DNA of 64,000 bases from Pseudomonadales bacterium (GCA_024234325.1 JACKOJ010000004.1:1-64000); one strand, 5' to 3'. Shown: positions 50,742 through 61,800, counted from the first letter of the stretch. The notes: generated by a model from the letters alone, not told the origin. Numbers and translations: made by a program.

Positions 50742-51235
50742 GCAGTGTCATCGTCCCGATAGATCAGCACGACAGCGTAGGTCTCAATGCCTTCACGCCG
50801 GCCAACAAAACCCATGCCTTCGGTGGTGGATGCCTTTACATTGACCTGCTCCGGCAGAATGCCCATGCCCTGCGCAAGGCGCTGGCACATGGCGGGGATA
50901 TGCGGAGCCATCTTCGGTGCCTGGGCCAGGATGGTGATGTCCACATTGCCGATCTTCCAATTCTCCTCGTGCAGAAACGCACAGACCTGGGTCAGCAGTT
51001 TCATGCTGTCGATATTGCTGAATGCTGCATCGGTATCCGGAAAATGGCGCCCGATGTCACCACGCCCGATGGCACCCAGCAGGGCATCACACAAAGCATG
51101 CACAACGGCATCGCCGTCGGAATGCGCCAGCAGGCTGCGCTCATGGGGAATGGTCACCCCACCCAGCACCAGCGGCTTCCCGGGCAGCAGGGTATCCGCA
51201 AAACGATGGGCATCGTAGCCATGGCCCGTTCTCAT
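50738..51235 (-). CDS. ispF: 2-C-methyl-D-erythritol 2,4-cyclodiphosphate synthase
   Basis: The 165-residue IspF of the MEP isoprenoid pathway has the metal motif GHGYDAHRF at the N-terminus. HSDGDAVVHALCDALLGAIG, GDIGRHFPDTD and the C-terminal ASTTEGMGFVGRREGIE are also present. I chose ATG 51235 because the family begins MRxGHGYD; an ATG at 51247 would add four residues. It follows ispD closely, 15 bp. Confidence 0.96.
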   Translation of the reverse strand: MRTGHGYDAHRFADTLLPGKPLVLGGVTIPHERSLLAHSDGDAVVHALCDALLGAIGRGDIGRHFPDTDAAFSNIDSMKLLTQVCAFLHEENWKIGNVDITILAQAPKMAPHIPAMCQRLAQGMGILPEQVNVKASTTEGMGFVGRREGIETYAVVLIYRDDDTA

Positions 51236-51250
51236 TCGATTCCACATAAA

Positions 51251-51976
51251 TCAATACCCATCCGCCGTCGTGGCGTCTTCCATCTCCTGTGCCTGTGCCC
51301 GCAGAATCACGTCTGCCATGGCGAGGTCCTCCGGGTAGGTAATCTTGATATTGTCCGCATTGCCACGTACCAGCCGTGGCGAATATCCCGCGAGCTCCAT
51401 CGCACCGGCCTCATCCGTCACCAGCTCGCCACGGGCAATCGCCTGTTCGAGCACTTCCCGCAGCAGACCGTAGCGAAACGCCTGGGGGGTGCTCGCCTGC
51501 CACATGTCATCGCGCGGCAGTGTGGTCACCACGTCACGATTGGCATTGGCCAGCTTCAGCGTGCTGCTCACCGGCACACCCAACAATCCACCAACGGAGT
51601 GCGCCGCCAGTTCCTCCAGCATGGCTTCAATGTCACTGACGCGGACACAGGGACGGACGGCATCGTGCACCAGCACCCAGTCTTCGTCCTGAGCCAGTCC
51701 GGCCAGAGCATGCAAGCCATTGAGCACGGAGAGTGCACGTTCCTGCCCCCCCGTGCAGGTCATCAGGCCTTCCCGCAGTTCAGGACCATGACTTGACCAG
51801 TAACGGTCCTCGGGGTGGAGAGCGACCACGGTTGCAGACAGGGAGGACAACTGCGCGAGACGCCTGAGCGTATGCGCGATTACAGACGCACCCTGCAGTG
51901 TCAGATACTGCTTGGGCAGATCGCTGTTCATTCTCGCCCCAATGCCGGCGGCGGGGACTATTGCCCAGACTGCCAT
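51251..51976 (-). CDS. ispD: 2-C-methyl-D-erythritol 4-phosphate cytidylyltransferase
   Basis: The 241-residue IspD couples CTP to MEP. The nucleotide-binding motif is AIVPAAGIGARMNSDLPKQY; VLVHDAVRPCV and the C-terminal NIKITYPEDLAMADVIL fit the family. It is followed by ispF in the usual order and preceded by ftsB, 93 bp away. Confidence 0.96.
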   Translation of the reverse strand: MAVWAIVPAAGIGARMNSDLPKQYLTLQGASVIAHTLRRLAQLSSLSATVVALHPEDRYWSSHGPELREGLMTCTGGQERALSVLNGLHALAGLAQDEDWVLVHDAVRPCVRVSDIEAMLEELAAHSVGGLLGVPVSSTLKLANANRDVVTTLPRDDMWQASTPQAFRYGLLREVLEQAIARGELVTDEAGAMELAGYSPRLVRGNADNIKITYPEDLAMADVILRAQAQEMEDATTADGY

Positions 51977-52069
51977 AAGACCTCTGTTACGTTCACGCGT
52001 GCAATTTCCGGTACTCAGAAAGCAGGATGCCGGCTTGCACCGGCATCCTCCACAGCTCTGCGGTTCTCT

Positions 52070-52342
52070 CTACTCATCAACGATGATGTAAAGCGTCTCG
52101 CCTTCCTTGACCATGTTGAACTCGCTGCGGGCACGCTCTTCGATGGCGTCCTGCCCTTCCTTGAGGTCCACGACTTCTCCCTCAAGTTCCTGGTTGCGCT
52201 CCGCAAGGGTCAGGTTTTCCTGCTTCTGTTCGTCAACCTGGGCACCAAGTTGCTGCAATTGGGCAAAGCTTCCCTCACCCACCCACAGATTGAACTGCAG
52301 GATCAGGAACAACACCACGAGTACGCTCATCAGAACTTTCAT
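52070..52342 (-). CDS. ftsB: Cell division protein FtsB
   Basis: The 90-residue protein has an N-terminal TM (MKVLMSVLVVLFLILQFNLW), then a coiled coil (QQLGAQVDEQKQENLTLAER) and the conserved tail EERARSEFNMVKEGETLYII. FtsB joins FtsL and FtsQ in the divisome and helps activate septal peptidoglycan synthesis. The position between eno and ispD is conserved. Confidence 0.95.
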   Translation of the reverse strand: MKVLMSVLVVLFLILQFNLWVGEGSFAQLQQLGAQVDEQKQENLTLAERNQELEGEVVDLKEGQDAIEERARSEFNMVKEGETLYIIVDE

Positions 52343-52382
52343 CGTGCCCCCACCCAGCCGGTGCCCCGGTACTGGTGCCCGT

Positions 52383-53681
52383 TCAGCCGGTGATATGGCT
52401 GAACTCCTCAATACCGCGATAAATGGCGCGGCTGCCAAGTTCTTCCTCAATGCGCAGCAAACGGTTGTACTTCGCCACGCGGTCGGAGCGGCACAGCGAA
52501 CCGGTCTTGATCTGCCCTGCACCGGTCGCGACCGCCAGGTCTGCAATGGTCGTGTCTTCCGTTTCGCCGGAGCGGTGCGAGATCACTGCCGTGTAACCTG
52601 CTTCCTTCGCCATGCGAATCGCCGCAAGTGTTTCCGTCAGCGTGCCGATCTGGTTGAACTTGATCAGAATGGAGTTGGCGATGCCCTGCTCGATGCCGCG
52701 GCTCAATATGGACGTATTGGTCACAAACAGATCGTCGCCCACCAGTTGCACCCGGTTGCCGATCTTGCGCGTGAGTTTCGCCCAACCGTCCCAGTCGCTC
52801 TCGTCCATGCCGTCCTCGATGGACAGGATGTTGTAGTCGGCAGACAGCTTTGCCAGATACTCCACAAAACCAGCGGAATCGTACACAGAATTCTCGCCAC
52901 GCAGCACATACTTGCCGTCCTTGTAGAACTCGGACGCAGCACAGTCCAGTGCCAGACGGATATCGCTGCCCATCTTCAGCCCGGCCTTCTCGACGGCCTG
53001 CTGAATGGCATCCAGTGCTGCCGCGTTGGACGGCAGGTTGGGAGCAAAACCGCCCTCGTCACCTACCGCTGTGCTCAGGCCCATCTTGTGCAGAACAGAC
53101 TTCAGGCTGTGGAAAATCTCGGCACCGTAGCGCAGGGCTTCAGAGAAGCTGCTTGCCCCCACCGGCTGCACCATGAACTCCTGAATGTCCACGTTGTTGT
53201 CCGCGTGCTCACCGCCGTTGATGATGTTCATCATGGGCACCGGCAGGCTCATCACACCGCTGCTGCCATTGAGCTTGGCAATATGGGCGTACAGCGGCAG
53301 CTTGCTCTCGATCGCCGCTGCTTTTGCGGCTGCCAGGGACACCGCCAGAATGGCATTGGCACCCAGCTTGGACTTGTTGTCGGTACCGTCCAGTTCGATC
53401 ATGGCCTTGTCGAGCCCTTCCTGATCGTTGGCGTCGGCGCCCAGGAGCCGTTCACGAATCGTGGTATTGACGTTGTTGACCGCTGTCAGCACGCCTTTGC
53501 CGAGGTAGCGCTTCGGGTCCTTGTCACGCAGCTCAAGCGCTTCGCGGGAGCCTGTAGAGGCACCGGAAGGTGCACAGGCGGTGCCGATGACGCCAGAGGC
53601 CAGCACCACGTCTGCCTCGATCGTGGGGTTGCCGCGGGAGTCCAGGACTTCCCGCGCCTTGATGTGTTTGATATCTGCCAT
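52383..53681 (-). CDS. eno: Enolase
   Basis: The 432-residue glycolytic enzyme has the substrate-binding AREVLDSRGNPTIEADV, GDEGGFAPNL, metal-binding SIEDGMDESDW and the active-site run LIKFNQIGTLTETLAAI then SHRSGETEDT. ATG 53681 gives the standard N-terminus MADIKHIKARE; the upstream in-frame start at 53702 would add seven residues. Flanked by kdsA and ftsB as in relatives. Confidence 0.98.
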   Translation of the reverse strand: MADIKHIKAREVLDSRGNPTIEADVVLASGVIGTACAPSGASTGSREALELRDKDPKRYLGKGVLTAVNNVNTTIRERLLGADANDQEGLDKAMIELDGTDNKSKLGANAILAVSLAAAKAAAIESKLPLYAHIAKLNGSSGVMSLPVPMMNIINGGEHADNNVDIQEFMVQPVGASSFSEALRYGAEIFHSLKSVLHKMGLSTAVGDEGGFAPNLPSNAAALDAIQQAVEKAGLKMGSDIRLALDCAASEFYKDGKYVLRGENSVYDSAGFVEYLAKLSADYNILSIEDGMDESDWDGWAKLTRKIGNRVQLVGDDLFVTNTSILSRGIEQGIANSILIKFNQIGTLTETLAAIRMAKEAGYTAVISHRSGETEDTTIADLAVATGAGQIKTGSLCRSDRVAKYNRLLRIEEELGSRAIYRGIEEFSHITG

Positions 53682-53730
53682 GTTGTTTCCCTTGCTCTCC
53701 AAATCAATGAAATCAGAATCTTGTTCGCGC

Positions 53731-54585
53731 TCAGGCCGTGTCGATCTCGGGCAACTGTTTAATGAGATCGTCGATGGCCTTCATCTGTGCCAGAAATTCC
53801 CCGAGCTTGTCCAGCGGCAGCGCACAGGGACCATCGCACTTTGCTTTCGCCGGATCGGGGTGCGCCTCCAGAAACAGGCCCGCAATGCCCTGGCTCATGC
53901 CGGCACGGGCCAACGCAGTCACATCGGCCCGTCTGCCATCGGCGCTGGCGGCCAGCCCACCGGGTTTCTGCAGGGCATGGGTCACGTCGAAGACCAGCGG
54001 GTAACCAAACTTCTTCATGACGGAGAAGCCCAGCATGTCCACCACCAGATTGTTGTAACCAAAACTGCTGCCGCGCTCGCAGAGCATCAGGCGCTCATTG
54101 CCCGCTTCCTCAAACTTGGTGAGGATGTGCTGCATTTCCTGTGGCGCCAGGAACTGGGCTTTCTTGATATTGATCACCGCGCCTGTCTTCGCCATCGCCA
54201 CCACCAGATCGGTCTGCCGCGACAGGAAGGCCGGCAGTTGAATGATATCCGCCACCTCGCTGGCAGGTTGTGCCTGCCAGGGCTCGTGCACATCCGTGAT
54301 GACCGGCACGCCGAAACGGGATTTGACCGCCGCCAGAATCTGCAGCCCCTTCTCCAGCCCCGGTCCGCGGAAAGAATGCACGGACGAGCGGTTGGCCTTG
54401 TCGAAGGACGCCTTGAACACATAGGGAATGCCCAGGCGAGCGGTTACGTCCACGAACTGTTCTGCGACCTCCAGGGCCAGCGCCTCGGACTCCAGCACAT
54501 TCATGCCACCCAGCAGCACGAAGGGGCGCGAATTGGAAAACGCGAGATCGCCGACGCTGATGGTTCTGTTAACGCTTTGTGTCAC
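53731..54585 (-). CDS. kdsA: KDO-8-phosphate synthase
   Basis: The 284-residue enzyme condenses phosphoenolpyruvate with arabinose-5-phosphate to make KDO-8-P for lipopolysaccharide. Signatures are LLGGMNVLES, FKASFDKANRSS, GVPVITDVHEPWQA and LFLEAHPDPAKAKCDGPCAL. It starts with GTG at 54585, 11 bp after the pyrG stop, with AGAGGG upstream, consistent with an operon. Confidence 0.97.
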   Translation of the reverse strand: MTQSVNRTISVGDLAFSNSRPFVLLGGMNVLESEALALEVAEQFVDVTARLGIPYVFKASFDKANRSSVHSFRGPGLEKGLQILAAVKSRFGVPVITDVHEPWQAQPASEVADIIQLPAFLSRQTDLVVAMAKTGAVINIKKAQFLAPQEMQHILTKFEEAGNERLMLCERGSSFGYNNLVVDMLGFSVMKKFGYPLVFDVTHALQKPGGLAASADGRRADVTALARAGMSQGIAGLFLEAHPDPAKAKCDGPCALPLDKLGEFLAQMKAIDDLIKQLPEIDTA

Positions 54586-54596
54586 TCTCTGCCCTC

Positions 54597-56249
54597 TCAG
54601 TCCGCCAGCGCCGCTTCGTGGGCCGCCTGTTCCTGATGCGCAAGCGCGGCCTTGATGAAGCCGGTGAACAGCGGGTGTCCGTCACGGGGCGTGGAGGTAA
54701 ATTCGGGATGGAACTGACAGCTCACGAACCAGGGGTGATCCGGCACCTCCACCACTTCCACCAGAGTCCCGTCCATGGAGCGGCCGGCCACTTTCAGCCC
54801 GGCATTCTGCAACAGATCAAGATAGGTGTTGTTGACTTCGTAACGGTGACGATGACGCTCCACGATCACGTCCTTGCCGTAGCAGGCGAAGGTTTTGGAG
54901 TCGGCGCTCAACTGGCACTCCTGCCCGCCCAGACGCATGGTGCCTCCCAGATCGGAGTTTTCGTCACGCACTTCACGACTGCCGTCCGCAGTCGTCCACT
55001 CGCTGATGAGGGCGATCACCGGGTCCTTGCAGTCAGCCTTGAATTCGGTACTGTGCGCTTCCGGCAGCCCGGCCACGTTGCGTGCGTATTCGATCACCGC
55101 GACCTGCATGCCGAGACAGATGCCAAGGTAGGGAATCTTGTTCTCACGTGCGTACTGCACCGTCCGGATCTTGCCCTCGACGCCGCGGATACCGAAACCC
55201 CCGGGCACCAGAATGGCGTGTACGCCTTCGAGAATGCCGGTGCCCTGCACCTTCACATCAGACGAGTCGATGTATTTGATATTGACCCGTGTACGAGTCT
55301 GAATGCCGGCGTGGGAAATGGCCTCGATCAGGGACTTGTAGGCGTCCAGCAGTTCCATGTACTTGCCGACGATCGCAATGGTCACTTCCTGATCCGGGTT
55401 CAGCTTCGCATCCACGACGCGATCCCATTCGGTGAAGTCCGCGGGCGGGCAATCGAGATTGAACTTGCGCACGATGATGTCGTCGAGACCCGTGGAACGC
55501 AGCACCGCCGGTACGCGGTAAATGGTGTCCGAATCCGGCAGTGACACCACGGCAGGCAGATCGACGTTGGTAAACAGGGCAATCTTGCGACGCGAGGATT
55601 CCGGAATCTCGTGGTCGGAGCGACAGATCAGCACATCGGGCTGAATACCGATTGAGCGCAGTTCCTTCACGGAATGCTGGGTCGGCTTGGTCTTGGTCTC
55701 ACCTGCCGTCTCAATATAGGGCACCAGGGTCAGGTGCATGAACAGCGCGCGATCGGAACCCAGCTCCACCCGCATCTGACGCACCGCTTCAAGGAAAGGC
55801 TGGGACTCGATGTCCCCCACCGTGCCGCCGATTTCCACCAGCGCCACATCGGCGCCATTGGCACCGTCCACCACGCGACGCTTGATCTCGTCGGTGATAT
55901 GGGGAATGACCTGAATGGTCGCCCCGAGATAATCGCCACGACGCTCCTTCTTCAGAACCTCTTCATACACACGTCCTGTGGTGAAGTTGTTCTTGCGGGT
56001 CATCGTAGTGCGGATATAGCGCTCGTAGTGACCGAGGTCGAGATCGGTTTCCGCGCCATCCTCGGTGACAAATACCTCGCCATGCTGGAATGGACTCATC
56101 GTGCCGGGATCGACATTGATGTAAGGGTCCAGCTTGAGCATGGTGACATTAAGACCGCGGGCTTCGAGAATTGCCGCAAGAGATGCAGAGGTGATGCCTT
56201 TACCGAGGGACGACACAACACCGCCGGTAATAAAGATATATCGCGTCAT
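54597..56249 (-). CDS. pyrG: CTP synthase
   Basis: The 550-residue enzyme has an N-terminal synthetase domain (YIFITGGVVSSLGKGITSAS, VEIGGTVGDIESQPFLEAVR). Its C-terminal class I glutamine amidotransferase domain carries the nucleophile Cys in YLGICLGMQ and the His/Glu of SCQFHPEFTSTP. ATG 56249 gives the canonical MTRYIFITGG start; the longer frame begins with TTG. It probably heads the pyrG-kdsA-eno transcript. Confidence 0.98.
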   Translation of the reverse strand: MTRYIFITGGVVSSLGKGITSASLAAILEARGLNVTMLKLDPYINVDPGTMSPFQHGEVFVTEDGAETDLDLGHYERYIRTTMTRKNNFTTGRVYEEVLKKERRGDYLGATIQVIPHITDEIKRRVVDGANGADVALVEIGGTVGDIESQPFLEAVRQMRVELGSDRALFMHLTLVPYIETAGETKTKPTQHSVKELRSIGIQPDVLICRSDHEIPESSRRKIALFTNVDLPAVVSLPDSDTIYRVPAVLRSTGLDDIIVRKFNLDCPPADFTEWDRVVDAKLNPDQEVTIAIVGKYMELLDAYKSLIEAISHAGIQTRTRVNIKYIDSSDVKVQGTGILEGVHAILVPGGFGIRGVEGKIRTVQYARENKIPYLGICLGMQVAVIEYARNVAGLPEAHSTEFKADCKDPVIALISEWTTADGSREVRDENSDLGGTMRLGGQECQLSADSKTFACYGKDVIVERHRHRYEVNNTYLDLLQNAGLKVAGRSMDGTLVEVVEVPDHPWFVSCQFHPEFTSTPRDGHPLFTGFIKAALAHQEQAAHEAALAD

Positions 56250-56431
56250 TAACGCCCCATCCAGAGTATTCAAAGATCAATCAGAGTGAAGTGTGTGCCA
56301 GTCCTTCCGAGGAATGTGAGATGCACTCCGAGGCGGAGCGATACACAAGAACTTACCGGGAAAACAGGCACCTACAGATGGGATTACAGACTACCAGAAG
56401 CCGGGCTTTACCACAACGCAAAATTGGCTCA

Positions 56432-57802
56432 TCAACGGCTCACGGATATGTCCGGCGGCACCCAGACCACACGCCAGCCTGGGGCACCGGATGCTGCCTT
56501 CCAGCCCTCCACGACACCGACACCGGGAACGCAGACCAGCTCGTCTGCGCAGTAGACCAGGGGAATGCGATCACGCAGCCAGGGCTCTATGCCGGCGTCC
56601 TGCAGAATTTTCTTGAGCGACCGTGTTCGACGCCCGTGCAGACGGCAGGACTCTCCCCCCTGCCGGTAACGCAGATTCAGTTCCGCCGCATCCGGAACCA
56701 CCAGCCCCTCGCCCTTCACCGCCAGCGCGTATATGAGCCCGTTGCCGGGAAGATGCAGGGACTGCTCGGGCTGCCATGCGATCGGCGTGATATCGTCGAG
56801 GGCATCGAGTTGCTTTTTCAGATACAGATGCTGCCGGAAGCGACGCACGACGACACTGGTAGTCTCGTTGCGCCAGCGGATTTCGGGATGGGAACCGGCC
56901 GCAGCGGGAATCATGTCGTCCACAATGTGCATCAGCACATTCCAGCCCGGGTCCGGCGCGCCGGTCAATGACAGCCAGTAGCGCAGGACATTGCGCTGCC
57001 GCGCGGGCCCCAGTGCCGCAAGCGCAGTGGCATCGATGACCGATTCCATCGGTGATTTCACCTGCGCGTAGTCAATCGCCGCCAGTTCGTCCAGCAGCAC
57101 ATCCGCCTCGGCACTGAGCTGGGCGCTGCGCTTCCAGCTCTCGCGGTAGCCAGGCCAGCGGGATTCCAGCACCGGCAGAATGCTGTGCCGGCAGAAATTG
57201 CGATCGAACATGAGACTTTCGTTGCTTTCGTCGTCCACCCACGCCAGCGCCTCGCGCTCCGCATAATCGCGCAGGACGTCGCGGGGCAGCTCCAGCAGCG
57301 GGCGCAGAACCAGGCCACGCCCCAGCGGACGCTGTTGCGGGATGGCAGACAATCCTCGTGGCCCCGCCCCACGCAGCGTGCGCAGAAGAAAGGTTTCTGC
57401 CTGGTCATCCAGATGGTGTGCCATCAGCAGGCATTCACCCTCTGCCAGTTGGCGTTCAAACACGGCGTAGCGTTTCTCTCGCGCCAGGCTTTCGAGACTT
57501 GCGCCCTCGTCAGGATCGATGCGCACCCGCTCCACATGCAAAGGCACGCCGAGATGCGCGCAGGTCTGTTCACACAGCACCTGCCACTGGTCGGCATGAA
57601 CACTCAGGCCGTGATTAACGTGAATCGCGCGAAGGGAATAGACGGGGGCACCGGCACTGCGTGCCTGAGCGAGGGACAGGGCGTGATGCATGGCATGCAA
57701 CAGCACCGTGGAATCAAGTCCTCCGCTGTACGCCACCGCGAACCGGCTGCCGACAGGAAAGTCATGCAGCAGGTCCAGCAATGTGTCAGCGGAAAAAACC
57801 AT
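56432..57802 (-). CDS. tilS: tRNA(Ile)-lysidine synthase
   Basis: The 456-residue enzyme converts the anticodon C34 of tRNA-Ile2 to lysidine. The PP-loop motif AVAYSGGLDSTVLLHAM is at the N-terminus. LMAHHLDDQAETFLLRTLRG and the C-terminal TilS domain (LNLRYRQGGESCRLHGRRTR, LKKILQDAGIEPWLRDRIPL) follow. It begins one base after the accA stop and has no clear ribosome site, so coupling to accA is likely. Confidence 0.96.
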   Translation of the reverse strand: MVFSADTLLDLLHDFPVGSRFAVAYSGGLDSTVLLHAMHHALSLAQARSAGAPVYSLRAIHVNHGLSVHADQWQVLCEQTCAHLGVPLHVERVRIDPDEGASLESLAREKRYAVFERQLAEGECLLMAHHLDDQAETFLLRTLRGAGPRGLSAIPQQRPLGRGLVLRPLLELPRDVLRDYAEREALAWVDDESNESLMFDRNFCRHSILPVLESRWPGYRESWKRSAQLSAEADVLLDELAAIDYAQVKSPMESVIDATALAALGPARQRNVLRYWLSLTGAPDPGWNVLMHIVDDMIPAAAGSHPEIRWRNETTSVVVRRFRQHLYLKKQLDALDDITPIAWQPEQSLHLPGNGLIYALAVKGEGLVVPDAAELNLRYRQGGESCRLHGRRTRSLKKILQDAGIEPWLRDRIPLVYCADELVCVPGVGVVEGWKAASGAPGWRVVWVPPDISVSR

Positions 57803-57803
57803 A

Positions 57804-58757
57804 TCAGTGGGAAATACCGTACCCCATCAAACGCTTGTAGCGGCGCTCCAGCAACTGGTCGGTGTCCATGCCACTGAGACGATCGACCTGCTCGATCAGC
57901 GCCGTCTTGATGCTGGCAGACATGGCTGCGACATCACGATGGGCTCCGCCAAGCGGTTCTTCAATGGTGCTGTCCACAATGCCCAGCTCTTCCAGCCTGC
58001 GCGAGGTCACGCCCATGGCCTCCGCTGCGGCAGAGGCGTATTCGGCGGATTTCCACAGAATGGTGGCACAGCCCTCGGGGGTGATCACGGTGTAGGTGGA
58101 GTAGGCAAGCATGTTCAGATGGTCTGCAATGCCGATGGCGATGGCGCCACCGGAGTTGGCTTCACCGGTCACTGTGGCAATCAGCGGCGTCCGCACCATG
58201 GACATCATGGCCATGTTCTCGGCGATCGCCTCGTTGATACCACGCTCCTCGGAGTCAATGCCCGGGTACGCGCCCGGGGTATCGATAAAGCTGAGCACCG
58301 GCAGTTTGAAGCGTTCAGCCAGGGCGATCAGGCGACGCGCCTTGCGGTAGCCTTCCGGTCGCGGCATGCCGAAATTGTGGCGTACCTTCTCCTTGGTGCC
58401 ACGGCCCTTCTGGTGGCCGATAACCATGACAGGACGCCCATCCAGGCGCGCAACGCCGCCGATCAGGGCGAGATCGTCTGCGAACAGGCGGTCACCGTGC
58501 AGCTCGTCAAAATCGGTAAAGATATGGGAAATATAGTCCAGCGTGTAGGGGCGCAGGGGGTGACGCGCCACCTGGGAGATCTGCCAGGGGCTGAGGGAGG
58601 AGTAGATTTTCTCCGTCAGCTTGCGGTTTTTCTCCTGCAGCTTCTGAATCTCGTCAGTGATATTGAGCTTGTTGTCCGTGCCCACCAGGCGCAGCTCATT
58701 GATCTTCACTTCCAGATCGGCGATGGGTTGTTCAAAGTCGAGGTAATTCGGATTCAT
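57804..58757 (-). CDS. accA: Acetyl-CoA carboxylase carboxyltransferase subunit alpha
   Basis: The 317-residue subunit transfers the carboxyl group to acetyl-CoA in fatty-acid synthesis. Typical segments are NYLDFEQPIADLEVKINELR, YISHIFTDFDELHGDR, VMVIGHQKGRGTKEKVRHNF, FIDTPGAYPGIDSEERG and GGAIAIGIADHLNMLAYSTY. ATG 58757 gives the usual N-terminus (MNPNYLDFEQP). It follows dnaE in the standard order. Confidence 0.97.
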   Translation of the reverse strand: MNPNYLDFEQPIADLEVKINELRLVGTDNKLNITDEIQKLQEKNRKLTEKIYSSLSPWQISQVARHPLRPYTLDYISHIFTDFDELHGDRLFADDLALIGGVARLDGRPVMVIGHQKGRGTKEKVRHNFGMPRPEGYRKARRLIALAERFKLPVLSFIDTPGAYPGIDSEERGINEAIAENMAMMSMVRTPLIATVTGEANSGGAIAIGIADHLNMLAYSTYTVITPEGCATILWKSAEYASAAAEAMGVTSRRLEELGIVDSTIEEPLGGAHRDVAAMSASIKTALIEQVDRLSGMDTDQLLERRYKRLMGYGISH

Positions 58758-58853
58758 AGATTCATCATATCCCGCTAATGTCGATGCTCCGCGCATGATA
58801 GCAAAAGGCGGCCTTGCAACGCGACTGGCGCAGAAAGCCGGCCCTGCGGAGGA

Positions 58854-61800
58854 TCAGTGTTGATAACTCAGTTTCACCCTGCCGCGGCCAAACTCCTCCT
58901 GCAGGCGGTGCAAAAGCTCCTGCGAGGGCAGTACACGCCACTCCTCCCCCAGTTCCAGGCATCCGCGGCTATCCCGGCGCTCGTAGTGAATGCGCACGGG
59001 GCAGGCACCTGCCGGGCGGGCGAGTGACGATGGCGGGCGCCCCTTGCCGTTTTCTTCTCCAGCCGGTGTTCTCATCTGTTCGCGGGCAAACCCGCCTCCC
59101 CCCGTATTGGCACCTCCTGTCGCCCCCGTTGTCGGTGCGGCAGCGGTGCACCGATGCGCTTCCAGAATGCGGGTGAGCACGACAGGGAAGTCCGGCAGCA
59201 GTGTTTCCTGGTGCAGATGCAGCTCCAGAGATGCCGCGAACAGGGCGCGGGCCTGATCGAGACCAACGATATGCCGGGCCCGTCCCCGCAGGGCACCGCT
59301 GAAGTCATCCACGCTGACGGTACAGTCGATCACGAGAATGCTGTCCTTCTGCAACAGGTCGCGGAACTGCTCGTATTCCTTGCCGAACACCGATACCTCC
59401 AGGCGGGCGCTGCGATCATCCAGCACCACGAAGGCAATGGTATCGCCCCGCTTGCTCTTCATGGTGCGTGTCGATACCACCAGCCCTGCCACCAACTGGC
59501 TCTCCCGCTCGGGTTTGAGGTTGGCGAGCCGGTCGCGAGTCATACGGCTGAGTTCCGGCAGAAACTCGTCAATCGGGTGTCCGCTCAGATACAGACCCAG
59601 CGTCTCGCGCTCACTGGCCAGCCGGTACTGCTCGCTCCAGGGACGGACACGGGGCCGCGAGCCGTTCGCGGCGGGCGCCGGAGTGCTGACCGGGCTGATA
59701 TCACCAAACAGGTCCTGTACCCCCAGCTCCTCGTTGCGACTGCTCTGCTCGGCCGCTTTCGTCGTCTCGGCAATGTCCGCCCACAGCGTGGCGCGGGCCT
59801 GGTCCTTGCTGCCTGACTGCAGGCTGTCCAGTGCGCCCGCCTTGATCAGGGCCTCCAGGGCGCGCTTGTTCACCGTGCGCGCATCCACGCGCTGGCAGAA
59901 ATCCAGGAAGGAGCGGAACGGCCCGCCTGACTTGCGCGCCGCAATGATGCTGGCAACCGGGCCTTCTCCAAGGCCCTTGATCGCGCCCAGACCGTAGACG
60001 ATTTCGCGCCGCGGGTTCACGGTGAAATTGAACTCGCCAATGTTCACGTCCGGCACCACCAGCGGCAGTTTCATCTGGCGGCACTCCTCGATCAGGGTCA
60101 CCACCTTGTCGGTGTTCTGCATGTCCGCCGAGAGCACCGCTGCCATGAAGTAGGCCGGGTAATGCTCCTTGAGCCATGCCGTCTGATAGGACACCAGCGC
60201 ATAGGCAGCGGAGTGGGACTTGTTGAAACCGTAACCGGCGAACTTTTCCATCAGGTCGAAAATGGAACCGGCCAGCGCGGGATCGATATCGCGCTTCTCG
60301 GCACCTTCCATGAACAGGCCCCGCTGTTTGGCCATTTCTTCCGGTTTCTTCTTGCCCATGGCGCGACGCAGCATGTCTGCGCCACCGAGGCTGTAGTTCG
60401 CCAGCACCTGGGCAATCTGCATCACCTGTTCCTGATACAGAATGACCCCGTAGGTATTGGACAGCACGGGCTCCAGATCCGGGTGAGGATAGTCCACGTC
60501 CGCACGCCCATGCTTGCGGTTGATGAAGTCGTCCACCATGCCCGACTGCAGGGGGCCGGGACGGAACAGCGCCACAAGAGCGATGATGTCTTCAAAGCGG
60601 CTCGGCAGCAGACGCTTGATGAGATCCTTCATGCCACGGGATTCAAGCTGGAAGACCGCCGTGGTCTCGCCTCGCTGCAGCAGCTCGTACACCTTGACGT
60701 CATCCAGCGGAATCGTGGTGATATCGAGTTTGCTGCTTCCCTCCTCAAACTCCTGGGCATTGATCATCTTTACTGCCCAGTCAATAATCGTCAGCGTGCG
60801 CAGGCCCAGGAAGTCGAACTTCACCAGCCCGGCCGTTTCCACATCGTTCTTGTCAAACTGGGTGACCAGCCCCTCTCCGTTCTCGTCGCAGTACAGGGGA
60901 GAGAAATCGGTCAGTTTGGTCGGGGCGATCACCACGCCCCCGGCGTGCTTGCCGACGTTGCGGGTAAGGCCTTCCAGCTTGTAGGCCATTTCCATGATTT
61001 CCTGCGCGTCTTCATCACCGTCGATGAATTCCTGCAGTTGCGGCTCCTGTTCCAGCGCCTTGTTCAGGGTCATCCCCGGTTCAAAGGGGATCAGCTTGGA
61101 GAGTTTGTCCGCCAGGGAATAGGATTTGCCCTGCACCCGCGCCACATCGCGCACCACCGCTTTCGCGGCCATGGTGCCGAAGGTAATAATCTGGGACACC
61201 GCTTCCTTGCCATACATGTCCGCCACGTGATGAATCACACGGTCGCGACCGTCCATGCAGAAGTCCACGTCGAAGTCCGGCATGGATACCCGTTCGGGGT
61301 TCAGGAAGCGCTCGAACAGCAAGTCGTATTTCAGCGGATCGAGATCGGTAATGCCCAGGGCATAGGCGACGATGGAGCCTGCTCCCGAACCACGGCCAGG
61401 CCCTACCGGAATGTCGTTATCCTTGGCCCACTGGATGAATTCCATCACGATCAGGAAGTAGCCGGGGAAACCCATCTGGTTGATGACATTGAGCTCAAAA
61501 TCCAGACGTTCGTCATAGCGCTTCACCACCGCCGCGTAGTCGATCTTGGCCCGTTCCGCCTCGGGATAGAGCACCCGCAGTCGCGCATCCAGCCCCTTCC
61601 TGCTCAATTCCTGGAAGAAGGCCTCCATGGTGGTGTTTTCGGGAATGGGGTAGTTGGGCAGATAGGGTTTGCCCAGCTCCAGATCGAGGTTGCAGCAGGT
61701 GGCAATGAGCCGCGTGTTGGCGATGGCTTCTGGCAGGTCACTGAACAAGGCTTCCATTTCCGCTGCCGTGCGGAAGTACTGCTGCTCCGTGTAGTTGCGC

